Positions 54,183 through 63,013 of a DNA stretch of 64,000 nt are shown here, piece after piece. Origin of the DNA: Butyrivibrio sp. VCB2006 (GTDB taxonomy: Bacteria; Bacillota; Clostridia; Lachnospirales; Lachnospiraceae); NCBI RefSeq assembly GCF_000420945.1, contig NZ_ATVX01000003.1, positions 124,001 through 188,000 on the forward strand, written 5' to 3'. The notes beneath the pieces are model-generated. The model was not told the DNA's origin and made no database searches. It saw only the letters and a program-made list of their open reading frames with translations. Each line of letters begins with the position of its first letter. The stretch's first letter is position 1. The position numbers were made by a program, and so were the translations under genes.

Positions 54183-54833
54183 TTACTTCCCCTTTCTGCT
54201 CACAACGTATTTGTAAATCGGGTTGCCTAGTGATGAGAATTTCTCCTCATACTCCGTCATTACATTGCCCTCATTCATGACAGGATCATTATGAAGGTCT
54301 CGTGTAAAAGCATCCAAAGTCCAGCCTGCCGGTTCTACTTCTTCCAAAGCAAATTCAAACAGATCCTTATTATCTGTCTTGAATTCTACAACTCCATCGG
54401 CCTTGAGAATCTTGTCATACCTTCCCAGGAATTCTCTTGATGGAAGTCTCCTCTTGGCGTGTCTGTCCTTGGGCCACGGATCTGAGAAGTTGAGGTAAAT
54501 TCTGTCTACCTCTGATGGAGCAAATACATCTGCGATATTCTCGGCATCCATCCTAATAAAGCTTACATTAGGAAGCTGTCTCTGCTCCTGTTTCTGTATT
54601 GCTCTAAGAAGTACACTGGAATACTTCTCAATCCCCACGTAATTGACGTTAGGATTAAGTTCTGCCAAATCCATCAGGAAACGACCCTTTCCCATTCCAA
54701 TCTCTATTCGAATTGGGTTGTCATTACCGAATACTTCCTTTTTCCAGAGTCCCTTCTTGGTCTCGGGCTCCTTGACAGTATACTTACTGTCGGCAATTAC
54801 TTCTCTGGAACCTGCAATATTTCTTAAACGCAT
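54183..54833 (-). CDS. trmB: tRNA (guanine-N7-)-methyltransferase
   Basis: Makes m7G46 in tRNA. 216 residues with the SAM site IEIGMGKGRF near residue 42 and the family signature LNFSDPWPKDRHAKRRL near 114. AGGATGAGA precedes the ATG. It is cotranscribed with trxA. Confidence 0.95.
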   Translation of the reverse strand: MRLRNIAGSREVIADSKYTVKEPETKKGLWKKEVFGNDNPIRIEIGMGKGRFLMDLAELNPNVNYVGIEKYSSVLLRAIQKQEQRQLPNVSFIRMDAENIADVFAPSEVDRIYLNFSDPWPKDRHAKRRLPSREFLGRYDKILKADGVVEFKTDNKDLFEFALEEVEPAGWTLDAFTRDLHNDPVMNEGNVMTEYEEKFSSLGNPIYKYVVSRKGK

Positions 54834-54896
54834 TTCTCATCCTACCTAAAATTCTTATAAAAGAATTTTACAACATTTGCGGCCACTTGGAAAGTA

Positions 54897-56363
54897 GTGT
54901 ATTATCTATATACTATGAGACATTCTGATTTCTTTATTATAAGGAAAATCAAATATAGAGCGGCTTTGAGCGCCTTCATTTTTTTGCTTTCCGTGTGGCA
55001 GCTGGCATTTACCTCTTTTGCCGATACTGTGGACTACCAGGCTGAAGCAGATGCCCGTAAAGAACTGCCAATTCAGAGTAACAATACTTCCGGGTGGCCG
55101 GAAGGCCCTGCAATCGGTGCAGAGGCTGCAATCATCATGGAAGCATCTACCGGAACTATTCTGTATGCCAAGAACATACATGAAGAGCTGTTTCCAGCCA
55201 GTACTACCAAGATTATGACTTGTCTTTTAGCTGTAGAGAACTCCAGCCTTAGCGACAAAATAACCTTTTCAAACGAGGCTGTCTTCAGCGTTCCTCAAGA
55301 CGGTTCATCAATTGGTATGGATGTTGGCGAGTCAATAACCCTTGAGCAGGCCCTCTACGGAATCATGGTAGGAAGTGCCAATGAGGTTGCCAATGCTGTA
55401 GGCGAGCATGTAAGTGGCAGCATCGAGGACTTTGTCAAGCTCATGAATTCCAGAGCAAAGGAACTTGGTTGTACTAACACTCACTTCAATAACACCAATG
55501 GTCTTCAGGACAGTGATCATTACACAAGCGCTTATGATCTGGCGCTTATAGCAAGAGCCTTTTTTGACAACGAGCTTTTATGTAAGGTTGGAAATACTCC
55601 TAGATATCACTTTACAGAGACCTCTACTCAGCCTGATGACTTCTACCTTAATAATAAACACAAGCTTATTACCGGTGAGGTCAAATATGATGGAATTGTA
55701 GGTGGCAAGACAGGTTATACGGATCTTGCAAGAGAAACTCTTGTTACATGTGCAGAAAGAGACGGCGTCAAGCTGATCTGTGTTATTCTCAAGGAAGAAT
55801 CTCCATCTCAGTTTACTGACACTGTTACTCTTTTCAATTATGGATTTAATAATTTTACTTCCATAAACGTTGCTGATACAGATAAGCGCTATATGCCAAA
55901 TGATTCGCTTTTCTTTGAGTCAGAAAATGATGTATTCGGACAATCCGGTACCATCTTAAGCCTGAATAAGGGAAGCTCCATTATCCTTCCTAAGACCTCC
56001 ACCATCAATGATACAGATTATTCTGTATCCTATGATTTGTCAGAGCAGGATCTGGAGACCTCAGCCAACGCGATAGCCAAGGTTTCATATACATATAATA
56101 ATGTACCGATAGGCTCGGCACTTTTATGCTATGCAGGACAACGAAGTAACGGTAGTTCCGGTGGTTCTTCACACACCCACACTACATATATAAATGTTAC
56201 TTATATATTTATAGCCGCCATAGCCTTTGTGCTTGTCATGACCATTGGCAGTTCAATTTCATTGAGAGTTTCCGCTAATCGCAGATATTCAAGCAAGAGT
56301 GACAGGCTTAGATACAGAAGGCGTAAAAGAGAATACAAAAAAGGTAAAATTCATTTTAAATAA
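54897..56363 (+). CDS. D-alanyl-D-alanine carboxypeptidase (peptidase S11, DacA/DacF-like)
   Basis: Trims peptidoglycan side chains outside the membrane. Numbered from GTG 54897: signal/TM at about 20-42, active site STTK (Ser102, Lys105), SAN (160-162), KTG (271-273), then a beta-rich C-terminal domain, a Ser/Gly/His linker and a membrane anchor near 433-455, ending in an Arg/Lys-rich cytoplasmic tail. The start is uncertain between GTG 54897 and ATG 54915; neither has a good ribosome site. The C-terminal TM plus basic tail is normal for the class. Confidence 0.9.
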   Translation: MYYLYTMRHSDFFIIRKIKYRAALSAFIFLLSVWQLAFTSFADTVDYQAEADARKELPIQSNNTSGWPEGPAIGAEAAIIMEASTGTILYAKNIHEELFPASTTKIMTCLLAVENSSLSDKITFSNEAVFSVPQDGSSIGMDVGESITLEQALYGIMVGSANEVANAVGEHVSGSIEDFVKLMNSRAKELGCTNTHFNNTNGLQDSDHYTSAYDLALIARAFFDNELLCKVGNTPRYHFTETSTQPDDFYLNNKHKLITGEVKYDGIVGGKTGYTDLARETLVTCAERDGVKLICVILKEESPSQFTDTVTLFNYGFNNFTSINVADTDKRYMPNDSLFFESENDVFGQSGTILSLNKGSSIILPKTSTINDTDYSVSYDLSEQDLETSANAIAKVSYTYNNVPIGSALLCYAGQRSNGSSGGSSHTHTTYINVTYIFIAAIAFVLVMTIGSSISLRVSANRRYSSKSDRLRYRRRKREYKKGKIHFK

Positions 56364-56371
56364 GCAAAAAC

Positions 56372-56405
56372 AGACCCCAGTATCGCATAGATACTGAGGT
56401 CTTTT
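56372..56405. terminator. Bidirectional terminator, carboxypeptidase versus exonuclease
   Basis: AGACCCCAGTATC (56372-56384) pairs with GATACTGAGGTCT (56390-56402) with one mismatch, followed by TTTC. Confidence 0.88.
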
Positions 56406-56412
56406 CTTATTC

Positions 56413-57354
56413 TTATTCGCTTTGTCTTTTTTTGATTTTTCTTTGTCTGATCTTCATGGCTTCCACATCTTCAGGAGGAATGAACTTGCAGGTCTTAACT
56501 ACAAACAGTCTGCCATTCTCAGCTTTTTTGATCCTGACCTTGGATTTCATAAATCCGTGAAGTTCACAGTAAGCAACAGAATAATAATGCTTACTGTTAG
56601 GAGTAAACCACTTCACCTTTCGCCTGATGTTTCTGTGACACAGATAACATTTGGTGCTCATTATCTCAATATTTTCAAGGATGTCTTCCTTGGTATCAAA
56701 CTCCCTTGAGATATATTTGAAATAGTTATCGAAGGTAATCTTAATCTCCTGTTTCCTGGTCTTAGGAGTAACATAGGTATCAAAAGAAACCTTCTGGAGC
56801 ACTTTATCATTTAGCTTGGCAAAAATTCTTGCGGTATATTCGGCATCGGCCAGCGCTCTGTGAAATGGTATGTCTTTGATCAGATGCATCTCATCAACAA
56901 CTGTTGACAGGCCCTTTCTGGATTTGCCGTCATCATACTGCAAGCTGTAAAGTTTCTGGACATCATAGAATGCCACCGGTCTGTCTGATAAAAGAGGCAT
57001 CCCAAAAAAGTCCAGATTTCTCTGAAACTCTGTAAGATCAAGCGGTCCCCAACTGCAGAATACAGCATCTTCTCCGCACCATTTTAGAAATTCCTGTGCC
57101 ACTTCCTGAAATGGAGCTCCATTTTCCAGATCCTCCATAGTAAGGTGTATAAGCTTTCCGGTTATCCGGTGCATCTGCTTGAAAACCTGCGGTTTTATCA
57201 ATTTAGAAAACTCGCCGATCTTTTCTTTTTTCTCATTAAGTTTAACTGCGCCGATTTCTACAATCTCAAAATTGAGAGTTTTATCATTTTCCACAACAGG
57301 CGCATCTCCCTGGTTCCATTCCAGGTCAAATACAATGTAGTTCTTCATAATCAT
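56413..57354 (-). CDS. DEDD-type 3'-5' exonuclease (DnaQ-like fold)
   Basis: 313 residues. ExoI is VFDLEWNQ near residue 8 with FEIVEIGAV, ExoII is the FCSWGPLDLTEF region near 97 and ExoIII is HRALADAEYTA near 160, giving the DEDDh set. The C-terminal third has a CYLCHRN and CELHG Cys/His cluster that could bind zinc. Substrate (DNA or RNA) cannot be told. ATG 57348 is an equally possible start. Confidence 0.82.
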   Translation of the reverse strand: MIMKNYIVFDLEWNQGDAPVVENDKTLNFEIVEIGAVKLNEKKEKIGEFSKLIKPQVFKQMHRITGKLIHLTMEDLENGAPFQEVAQEFLKWCGEDAVFCSWGPLDLTEFQRNLDFFGMPLLSDRPVAFYDVQKLYSLQYDDGKSRKGLSTVVDEMHLIKDIPFHRALADAEYTARIFAKLNDKVLQKVSFDTYVTPKTRKQEIKITFDNYFKYISREFDTKEDILENIEIMSTKCYLCHRNIRRKVKWFTPNSKHYYSVAYCELHGFMKSKVRIKKAENGRLFVVKTCKFIPPEDVEAMKIRQRKIKKRQSE

Positions 57355-57384
57355 TATTATATTATATTTCTTAAAAAATTGTTC

Positions 57385-57413
57385 TTGACATTTTAAATTG
57401 TGTGCAATATAAT
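57385..57413 (+). promoter_or_regulatory. Consensus sigma-A promoter of the GPx gene
   Basis: TTGACA (57385-57390), 17-bp spacer, TATAAT (57408-57413): a full match to the housekeeping consensus, 65 bp upstream of the start. Confidence 0.88.
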
Positions 57414-57477
57414 TTAACTAAATTAAAGATTGTAACCAATGTAATAGCATATAAATAATTTTAGATGGAGGTCTAAC

Positions 57478-58020
57478 ATGGGATTTTATGATTATTCTGT
57501 AACTGATGCTCAGGGAAATGAAGTTTCTATGGCTGATTTTAAGGGCAAGGTTGTTCTTGTTGTTAATACAGCTACAGGTTGTGGATTCACTCCTCAATAC
57601 AAGGATATTGAGGCAATGTACGAGCAGTATCATGATCAGGGACTTGAAGTTCTTGATATTCCCTGCAACCAGTTCGCAGGACAGACACCTGGCACAGATG
57701 ACGAGATTCATGAGTACTGCCAGCTTCATTACAACACTATGTTCCCTCAGATGACTAAGTCGGAGGTTAATGGCGAAGGCCAGCTTCCTCTTTACAAATT
57801 CCTCAAGGAGCAGAAGGGCTTTGAAGGTTTCGGTAAGGGACCTGCAGCTCTTGCTATGGGATTAATGCTCAAGAAGATTGACAAGGATTACAAGAACAAT
57901 CCTGATATCAAGTGGAATTTCACTAAGTTTGTAGTAGATCGTGAAGGTAACGTTGTTGCCCGCTTCGAGCCAACTGAAGATATGAAGAAGGTTGCAGAGT
58001 GTGTAGCATCACTTATCTGA
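57478..58020 (+). CDS. Glutathione peroxidase family thiol peroxidase
   Basis: Reduces hydroperoxides, in such anaerobes probably with thioredoxin. 180 residues, with peroxidatic Cys35 in NTATGCGFTPQY, then IPCNQFAGQTPG near 60 and the WNFTKF segment near 142. The active residue is Cys, not selenocysteine. GGAGG precedes the ATG. It has a full consensus promoter and a strong terminator, so it is a single-gene unit. Confidence 0.93.
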   Translation: MGFYDYSVTDAQGNEVSMADFKGKVVLVVNTATGCGFTPQYKDIEAMYEQYHDQGLEVLDIPCNQFAGQTPGTDDEIHEYCQLHYNTMFPQMTKSEVNGEGQLPLYKFLKEQKGFEGFGKGPAALAMGLMLKKIDKDYKNNPDIKWNFTKFVVDREGNVVARFEPTEDMKKVAECVASLI

Positions 58021-58080
58021 GCGTTTACTTATATAAATACAAATCTTTTTTAATTACCCCCTCATAAGAAAGATAAAAAG

Positions 58081-58119
58081 AAGCGTCTGTACAGTCTTTG
58101 AACTGCGCAGACGCTTTTT
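58081..58119. terminator. Bidirectional terminator at 58081-58119
   Basis: AAGCGTCTG (58081-58089) pairs with CAGACGCTT (58108-58116), followed by a T run to 58119; it serves the GPx gene and the minus-strand operon that converges on it. Confidence 0.88.
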
Positions 58120-58130
58120 ACGTCATACGA

Positions 58131-58757
58131 TTATTTATTTAGTTTTAGCTCTACAAGTCCGGCCTTTCTAAGCCTTATAACTCCAAGCAAAAATGCTCCC
58201 TGTCCCAGAATATTGATACCTTCTCCAATCCAGTTCCAAATAGCAACGTCAAAGTCCTTGGAAGCAAGATATCCCATGCCAAGACAGCAAAGGAAATTGA
58301 TAATAAACAAGATCATTATTGCTGATTTTTTGAGCCTGTGAGCCATAGCACACAGAACATAACATATCATTCCAAGTCCAATGATCATGAAGCATATCAT
58401 TATGGGAGTTCCAGTGAACAAGACGGGTGGCATCACACTAAGAGCTGCATTCTCAGTCTGTTTGTGAGTGAGCATTCCCACAAGTCCTATTCCTGCCAAA
58501 AGGAAACCTACAGAAATAACAGGAAAATACAAGTTATTAAGCGCCTCGAAATCACATACTCTTGCGGCATATAACAGCTTGTATAAAGCCTTGGAACATC
58601 CCGCAAAAACAACATTTATAGTTCCGGTTGCAAAAAGAGCAAAAGCTCCCTTACTCATTTTGTTGTAAAGATCTCTTTGGAGCCTGACTGCCGCTATTGC
58701 AAAGAACAATACCGGAACAAAATCTACTAACGCCATTACAACGCTGAAATCCTTCAT
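58131..58757 (-). CDS. Hypothetical six-span membrane protein
   Basis: 208 residues with about six hydrophobic segments and short loops; no motif recognised. GGAGGG lies 3-4 bases before the ATG. It is the last gene of the minus-strand operon led by the TetR gene, 43 bp after the isoprenylcysteine-methyltransferase-like gene. The layout resembles small 6TM sensor or transporter proteins, but I would not assign a function. Confidence 0.68.
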   Translation of the reverse strand: MKDFSVVMALVDFVPVLFFAIAAVRLQRDLYNKMSKGAFALFATGTINVVFAGCSKALYKLLYAARVCDFEALNNLYFPVISVGFLLAGIGLVGMLTHKQTENAALSVMPPVLFTGTPIMICFMIIGLGMICYVLCAMAHRLKKSAIMILFIINFLCCLGMGYLASKDFDVAIWNWIGEGINILGQGAFLLGVIRLRKAGLVELKLNK

Positions 58758-58800
58758 AAACCCTCCAAAATACCTTTATAGTCCACATCTATAAAATCTA

Positions 58801-59604
58801 TCAGCCCTTTTTATTAAGGTGATAGATTGGTAATAACGGAATAATAATCGGTGTGCTATCAGCATAATCATTGTATGCTTTATCATTTCCATAGCGGGAC
58901 ATCTGTCTCTTTTCAAGACGCTGTGCTCCGTTGAACATGATATAGATGATAGAAATATAGGCGATTACTGCCATAAGCCACTGGCCAATTCCTGTATAGG
59001 TTGTAATTCCGCTGATGAATACGCCTGTCCAGAAGATAATCTCACCCAGATAGTTAGGGCATCTTACAATCTTGTAAAGACCATCCATTGCTACCATATT
59101 AGGATTAGCCTTCTTCTGCTCTGACTTCTGTTTGTCTGCTGCTGACTCAAGGATAAGGCCCAATACGGAAATGACTATTCCGATATAAGGAACCACTACA
59201 TCCTTGGACTCGTTGGCATATCTAAAGAACATTGGGCTCACCTGAGCTACATAGAGAACTGCACATACAACCCAGATTGAGATGCTGACAAAAATAGGAA
59301 TCTTTTTCTCTCCGCCGATATCATTTTTTAAAGTCTTCTGATAAGCTGCACTCTTGATTTCTCTGTAAAGCAGGAACCCCGAAAGTCTTGCTCCATAGGC
59401 TACAAAAAGAAGCATCTGCAGTACTGCAAGTAAAATAACGCCCTGAGTCCAGCCATTCTTAAGTGCAAGCACCAGTGAACAGATACCACCACCTGCAACA
59501 GCGAAGCCATATCCGATGGACATAAAGTAAATGTACTTGTAGAAGCCTGCCGCGCAAAGAATCAAACACACAATAAAAATTATTAATAACTCATTCCAAA
59601 ACAT
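58801..59604 (-). CDS. DUF1295/isoprenylcysteine methyltransferase-like membrane protein
   Basis: 267 residues with about seven spans. The C-terminal part has DGLYKIVRCPNYLGEIIFW, the hallmark of the ICMT/PEMT/DUF1295 fold where SAM or NAD(P)H is bound. The reaction could be a methyl transfer or a lipid/steroid double-bond reduction. In this operon, next to a flavin-reductase-like and an SDR protein, a reductase role is plausible but unproven. GGGAG precedes the ATG. Confidence 0.75.
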   Translation of the reverse strand: MFWNELLIIFIVCLILCAAGFYKYIYFMSIGYGFAVAGGGICSLVLALKNGWTQGVILLAVLQMLLFVAYGARLSGFLLYREIKSAAYQKTLKNDIGGEKKIPIFVSISIWVVCAVLYVAQVSPMFFRYANESKDVVVPYIGIVISVLGLILESAADKQKSEQKKANPNMVAMDGLYKIVRCPNYLGEIIFWTGVFISGITTYTGIGQWLMAVIAYISIIYIMFNGAQRLEKRQMSRYGNDKAYNDYADSTPIIIPLLPIYHLNKKG

Positions 59605-59660
59605 ACTAAAAGTCTCCCATTACTACGGAACTAATAAATCCCGGTAGCATATTCTTTTTA

Positions 59661-60509
59661 TTATTTTGTAAAGCTATCCTTAATGTACTGCTTAAAGCTC
59701 ATGTCTCCGTAGGTTGTATCTCCAACCATTTCCTCGGTAAGAGTCCACTTGGAGAATCTGAGAATCGCTTCTTTACCATTCTTTTTGCACTTATTAACAA
59801 ATGCAAGTACGTCGAAGAGCCAAGCTGGTGCTCTCTTAATTACAGGAGTCTTGCCTGCTGCCTCGAAGCACATATTTGCGATCTCTTCGTATGAGTAGGT
59901 CTCTTTTCCTCCCACGTTATAGGACTTGTTGTCATCAAGCATGTGCTTAACAATAAACTCACCAAAGTCCTCAGTTGAGATAACATTAGCGTGTACAGGC
60001 TTTTTGCCAAGAAGAGTAACCTCTCCTTTCTCAATCATAGGGCGGAACACCTTAACAATGTCATAGAAGTAGCCTGTTGGACGGTGGATAACATATGTAA
60101 GTCCGCTCTTTTTAAGCTCTTCCTCAAAAAGATATTTAGCATGAAGCATAGGTACCTTAGGTGCCTTGTCTGCCTTAATAACTGAGATGTAAGTAAATCT
60201 CTTAACTCCAGCTGCCTTAGCCTCATTAAGAATGTTGAGGTTTCCCTGATAGTCAATGTCATAGTTTGAAACTGTTGCTGATCCCTTTGTAAGACCAACT
60301 GTTGTGATAACCACGTCTGCACCATCGCAGGTTCCCTTAAGTGTTTCAGGCTTTGTTACATCAACCTTGTGGAATGTATATGCCTTATCATCAATGCCAA
60401 GATCTCTTGTCATCATATCAAGAGCCACTACCTCATGGCCTTCCTTAACAAGTGATCTGAAAATATCTGCGCCAAGATTACCGAATGCGCCTGCAAGTAC
60501 TACCTTCAT
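59661..60509 (-). CDS. NAD(P)-binding SDR/NmrA-like epimerase-dehydratase
   Basis: 282 residues of an atypical short-chain reductase. Cofactor loop is GAFGNLG at 7-13, with the acidic ALDMM after strand 2 and the sugar-epimerase-like ITTVGLTKG. Instead of the YxxxK pair at the usual place there is HAKYLFEEEL near residue 125. The C-terminus is a lipid- or sugar-binding tail. GGGGG precedes the ATG. It lies 15 bp after the flavin-reductase-like gene. Confidence 0.78.
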   Translation of the reverse strand: MKVVLAGAFGNLGADIFRSLVKEGHEVVALDMMTRDLGIDDKAYTFHKVDVTKPETLKGTCDGADVVITTVGLTKGSATVSNYDIDYQGNLNILNEAKAAGVKRFTYISVIKADKAPKVPMLHAKYLFEEELKKSGLTYVIHRPTGYFYDIVKVFRPMIEKGEVTLLGKKPVHANVISTEDFGEFIVKHMLDDNKSYNVGGKETYSYEEIANMCFEAAGKTPVIKRAPAWLFDVLAFVNKCKKNGKEAILRFSKWTLTEEMVGDTTYGDMSFKQYIKDSFTK

Positions 60510-60524
60510 TGTAAAATCCCCCTA

Positions 60525-61454
60525 TTATTTCTTTTTCTTTTCCTGTGCTCTCTTATCGTTAATTATCTTCATATGCTCCTCGGTGATGAGCTCAACATTG
60601 TTCTCTCTTGCCCATTCTACGCATCCCTTAAGTGCCGCCGGAAGGAATACTCTTGGAACATTTAACATAAGCTTTAATGCATCATCTGTGAATTTGATCT
60701 TGTCATCAATTCTGTCTGCAGCATAGCGAACTGACTGAAGTGATGCCTGTCTCATCTGAAGAAGCTCTGCTCTCATGTGTCTCTTTCTGTGGAACCAGAA
60801 GTTCTTGGAATCTCTGTAACCGTAGTCTACAGGAAGAGGTGGGAAGTCTCCCGCCTTAACACCGTTAATGATGGCATCTGAGTATTTCTTCTTCATAAGG
60901 ATCTTGTCGATTCTAAGGATGAAGTGGGCACCAAACTTACTGGTAATACCATTGAAATCATGGTATGGACCCTCATATCCCTCAAGAACTCCGGGCTGAT
61001 CCTTGTCGGCGCCATCAAGCTCTCTCATCCAGGTACACTCAATAACCTGAATGGCATCAGTCATAACCATTGGTCTTATGTCATCAGGATTTTCCTCCTG
61101 AATAAGGCTCTTTTCCAGTCTGAAGTTACATTTTGGCATCTTCTCGGATGGCTTATCGCCTGGCCATGAGAGTTTTACTGCCTCTTTGAAATTCTTGGGA
61201 TTATCATCAATGAAGTTGATAGCACATTTTCCTGTACGAAGGATGTTCTGTGCTGTGTTTGATGAGTTACGGCAGTTAAGGAGCATTGCGTAGTACTCTT
61301 TACCCGCAACATAGTAGGGCTGAATCAGTGAATATGGGCCCAGGTTTGTTGTGCCATCCTCACAAAGTGTACTGATGACAACAGTTGGCATTGGGAAAAA
61401 TAGTGAAGTCTGATAGAAATTATCAACAATTCTCAGATTCTCAAAGCTGCTCAT
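60525..61454 (-). CDS. Flavin reductase-like FMN-binding split-barrel protein
   Basis: 309 residues. The N-terminal two thirds look like an FMN-binding split barrel (VVISTLCEDGTTNLGPYSL at about 25, MLLNCRNSSNTAQNILRTG at 57), the C-terminal third is helical and charged. AAGGAGG precedes the ATG by 8-10 bases. Second gene of the TetR-led operon, so it is probably induced by the TetR ligand and reduces or binds a small hydrophobic compound. Confidence 0.7.
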   Translation of the reverse strand: MSSFENLRIVDNFYQTSLFFPMPTVVISTLCEDGTTNLGPYSLIQPYYVAGKEYYAMLLNCRNSSNTAQNILRTGKCAINFIDDNPKNFKEAVKLSWPGDKPSEKMPKCNFRLEKSLIQEENPDDIRPMVMTDAIQVIECTWMRELDGADKDQPGVLEGYEGPYHDFNGITSKFGAHFILRIDKILMKKKYSDAIINGVKAGDFPPLPVDYGYRDSKNFWFHRKRHMRAELLQMRQASLQSVRYAADRIDDKIKFTDDALKLMLNVPRVFLPAALKGCVEWARENNVELITEEHMKIINDKRAQEKKKK

Positions 61455-61478
61455 TACATATTTCCTCCTTGTATATTT

Positions 61479-61511
61479 CTCGTGTGCACCTCTAATAATC
61501 CTTCACACGAG
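61479..61511. repeat. Inverted repeat spanning the TetR stop codon
   Basis: CTCGTGTG (61479-61486) and CACACGAG (61504-61511) with a 17-base centre. It may be an RNA hairpin limiting read-through from the TetR gene into the operon, or a second protein site. There is no T run. Confidence 0.4.
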
Positions 61512-62021
61512 TAATTTGATTATTGAATACTGTTTATCAAAAGGGATATCTGCCATTGTCCACCCGATAATTGAATCTGAAATATGAAGTGATAAAAACT
61601 CTTTATCTTCATACCTCGACTTCTCAACGGCCTTCTCAATAATCTTGGCTATACGAGCCCGAAACTGAACATGTTTCTTGGCAAGAACATCTGCAAAAAC
61701 TCTTTGGGCATCCTCATCCTTAAAAACTGATTCGTACTTCCTGATGAACTTATTGAGAGCATTGTGAACCTGTTGTAATAATTCCTCAGGATCAGCAGAC
61801 TTGATTTCCACCATCATCTGCTCACACTCACGCCAGTCCTCAAGCATAAAAGAGATAATAAGTTCATCCTTGGAGCCAAAATAGTTATAGAGAGTACCGA
61901 CTGCTATATTGCAGCCATTTGCTACAGATCTTATTGTTGTCTTGGAATAACCGTTTGTTAAGATCTGATGCATTGCCTCAATTTGAATTTGTTCTTTCAG
62001 ATTATCAATGATTTTTGGCAT
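61503..62021 (-). CDS. TetR-family transcriptional regulator
   Basis: I start it at ATG 62021 (172 residues, MPKIIDNLKEQ), because AAAGGAT lies 6-7 bases upstream; the frame runs on to 62096 through the operator palindrome, which cannot be coding. The helix-turn-helix is TTIRSVANGCNIAVGTLYNYFGSKDELI (two segments, about residues 27-55). The remainder is the helical ligand domain. It heads an operon with four metabolic or membrane genes and probably represses itself and them through the palindrome at 62035-62072. Confidence 0.88.
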   Translation of the reverse strand: MPKIIDNLKEQIQIEAMHQILTNGYSKTTIRSVANGCNIAVGTLYNYFGSKDELIISFMLEDWRECEQMMVEIKSADPEELLQQVHNALNKFIRKYESVFKDEDAQRVFADVLAKKHVQFRARIAKIIEKAVEKSRYEDKEFLSLHISDSIIGWTMADIPFDKQYSIIKLLV

Positions 62022-62034
62022 ATTTTTATCCTTT

Positions 62035-62072
62035 ATGAACGTGTTCGTTATAATTATAACGAACACGTTCAT
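62035..62072. promoter_or_regulatory. 38-bp perfect palindrome, probable TetR operator
   Basis: The sequence reads the same on both strands over all 38 bases. Its arms hold GAACGTGTTC and GAACACGTTC, and its centre TTATAATTATAA contains TATAAT on each strand. It lies 14 bp upstream of the TetR start, so binding would block that gene's -10 box. The same centre could also be a plus-strand -10 box, but no plus-strand gene follows. Confidence 0.85.
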
Positions 62073-62104
62073 TTTAAACAATCCTGCGTTTATCACAAAA
62101 AAAT

Positions 62105-62141
62105 AGCGGTATTTCTGTGCATTAGCACTAGAAAAACCGCT
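62105..62141 (-). terminator. Terminator of the ylmH gene
   Basis: AGCGGT (62105-62110) pairs with ACCGCT (62136-62141), with inner TTTCT/AGAAA and GTGC/GCAC stems; on the minus strand an ATTTTTTT run follows. Confidence 0.8.
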
Positions 62142-62148
62142 TGTATTG

Positions 62149-62958
62149 CTACTTGAAAAGTTTTACCGAAACAAATAGTCTCCCTTTTCTGGTAGTATTT
62201 GTAGTTCCCTGATAAATAAATTTTCCATGGCCCCTCACAGATACTCTGGCACCGGCTTTCAAGTCGTAGCCCCCGCTATAAGCTGTCCTTCCGTCAATAA
62301 ATACGGATTCGCTTTCTATGAGTTTCTGTGCCTCTGATCTGGATAGATGATAAACAAATGCAAGTATTGCATCGATTCGCTCGGAAGCTACACTTCCTGA
62401 TATTTCCTCGAACTTCGGCTTGATATCGCATTCCGCTGTATTTACAATCTGACTTCTAACTGAGGTATGTCTGATTCGAATAAGCTCTTTTTCCAGCATA
62501 TTTGCAATATCCGGAGTAGTAAATACGTAGCTTTCCTTGTCCCCAGCCAGAATATCGCCAATCTGATCCCTCTCTATACCAAGGTTCATAATGCTTCCTA
62601 GATAGTCTCTGTGATTAAGATCATCTGCAAACTTGTTATTAAGTGGCTTTATATGAACACATTTAAGGACTTCATTTTCCTGTTTTTCAGATAAAAGAAA
62701 TGTCTCTTCATCCATGTAATCCGGCAAAAAGCAGATCATGGCCCTTTCTGCATCTTCCATTCCGCCATAAACAACGTACTTTGCGCCACAATATTCATGC
62801 ACATTAGAAGGCACCTTCTCAGATGCAAGTATCTGGTAAAACATTGCTATTTCTGATAATGACAGAAAATCCGTATGTGTTACAAAGCCGTTCATATAGG
62901 CTTTTGTGGCAAGGTCCCTTATCCTGCCTGCCAAAAAATCTTTTGTTTTTTCTTCCAT
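62149..62958 (-). CDS. ylmH: YlmH-like S4-domain RNA-binding protein
   Basis: I start it at ATG 62958 (269 residues, MEEKTKDFL); the GTG at 63000 would put a hairpin inside the gene. An N-terminal YlmH domain (about 1-170) includes FLSLSEIAMFYQIL, and a C-terminal S4 domain includes ASERIDAILAFVYHLSRSEAQ. The family lies in the ylm cell-division cluster of many Firmicutes and takes part in ribosome rescue in B. subtilis. No ylm neighbours are visible here. Confidence 0.85.
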   Translation of the reverse strand: MEEKTKDFLAGRIRDLATKAYMNGFVTHTDFLSLSEIAMFYQILASEKVPSNVHEYCGAKYVVYGGMEDAERAMICFLPDYMDEETFLLSEKQENEVLKCVHIKPLNNKFADDLNHRDYLGSIMNLGIERDQIGDILAGDKESYVFTTPDIANMLEKELIRIRHTSVRSQIVNTAECDIKPKFEEISGSVASERIDAILAFVYHLSRSEAQKLIESESVFIDGRTAYSGGYDLKAGARVSVRGHGKFIYQGTTNTTRKGRLFVSVKLFK

Positions 62959-62975
62959 AAAAATCCCATAATTAT

Positions 62976-63005
62976 AGTCAGTGACCAGTAAATAAGCCAC
63001 TGACT
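62976..63005. repeat. Inverted repeat ahead of ylmH
   Basis: AGTCAGTG (62976-62983) pairs with CACTGACT (62998-63005) across a 14-base loop. A T run follows on the plus strand but not on the minus strand, so it is a poor terminator for the minus-strand gene before it and may be a leader hairpin. Confidence 0.45.
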
Positions 63006-63013
63006 ATTTTTCT

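Noticed and set aside
62022-62096. Longer TetR start within the palindrome
   Set aside because: It would make the 38-bp operator coding; ATG 62021 has a ribosome site and gives a normal TetR length.
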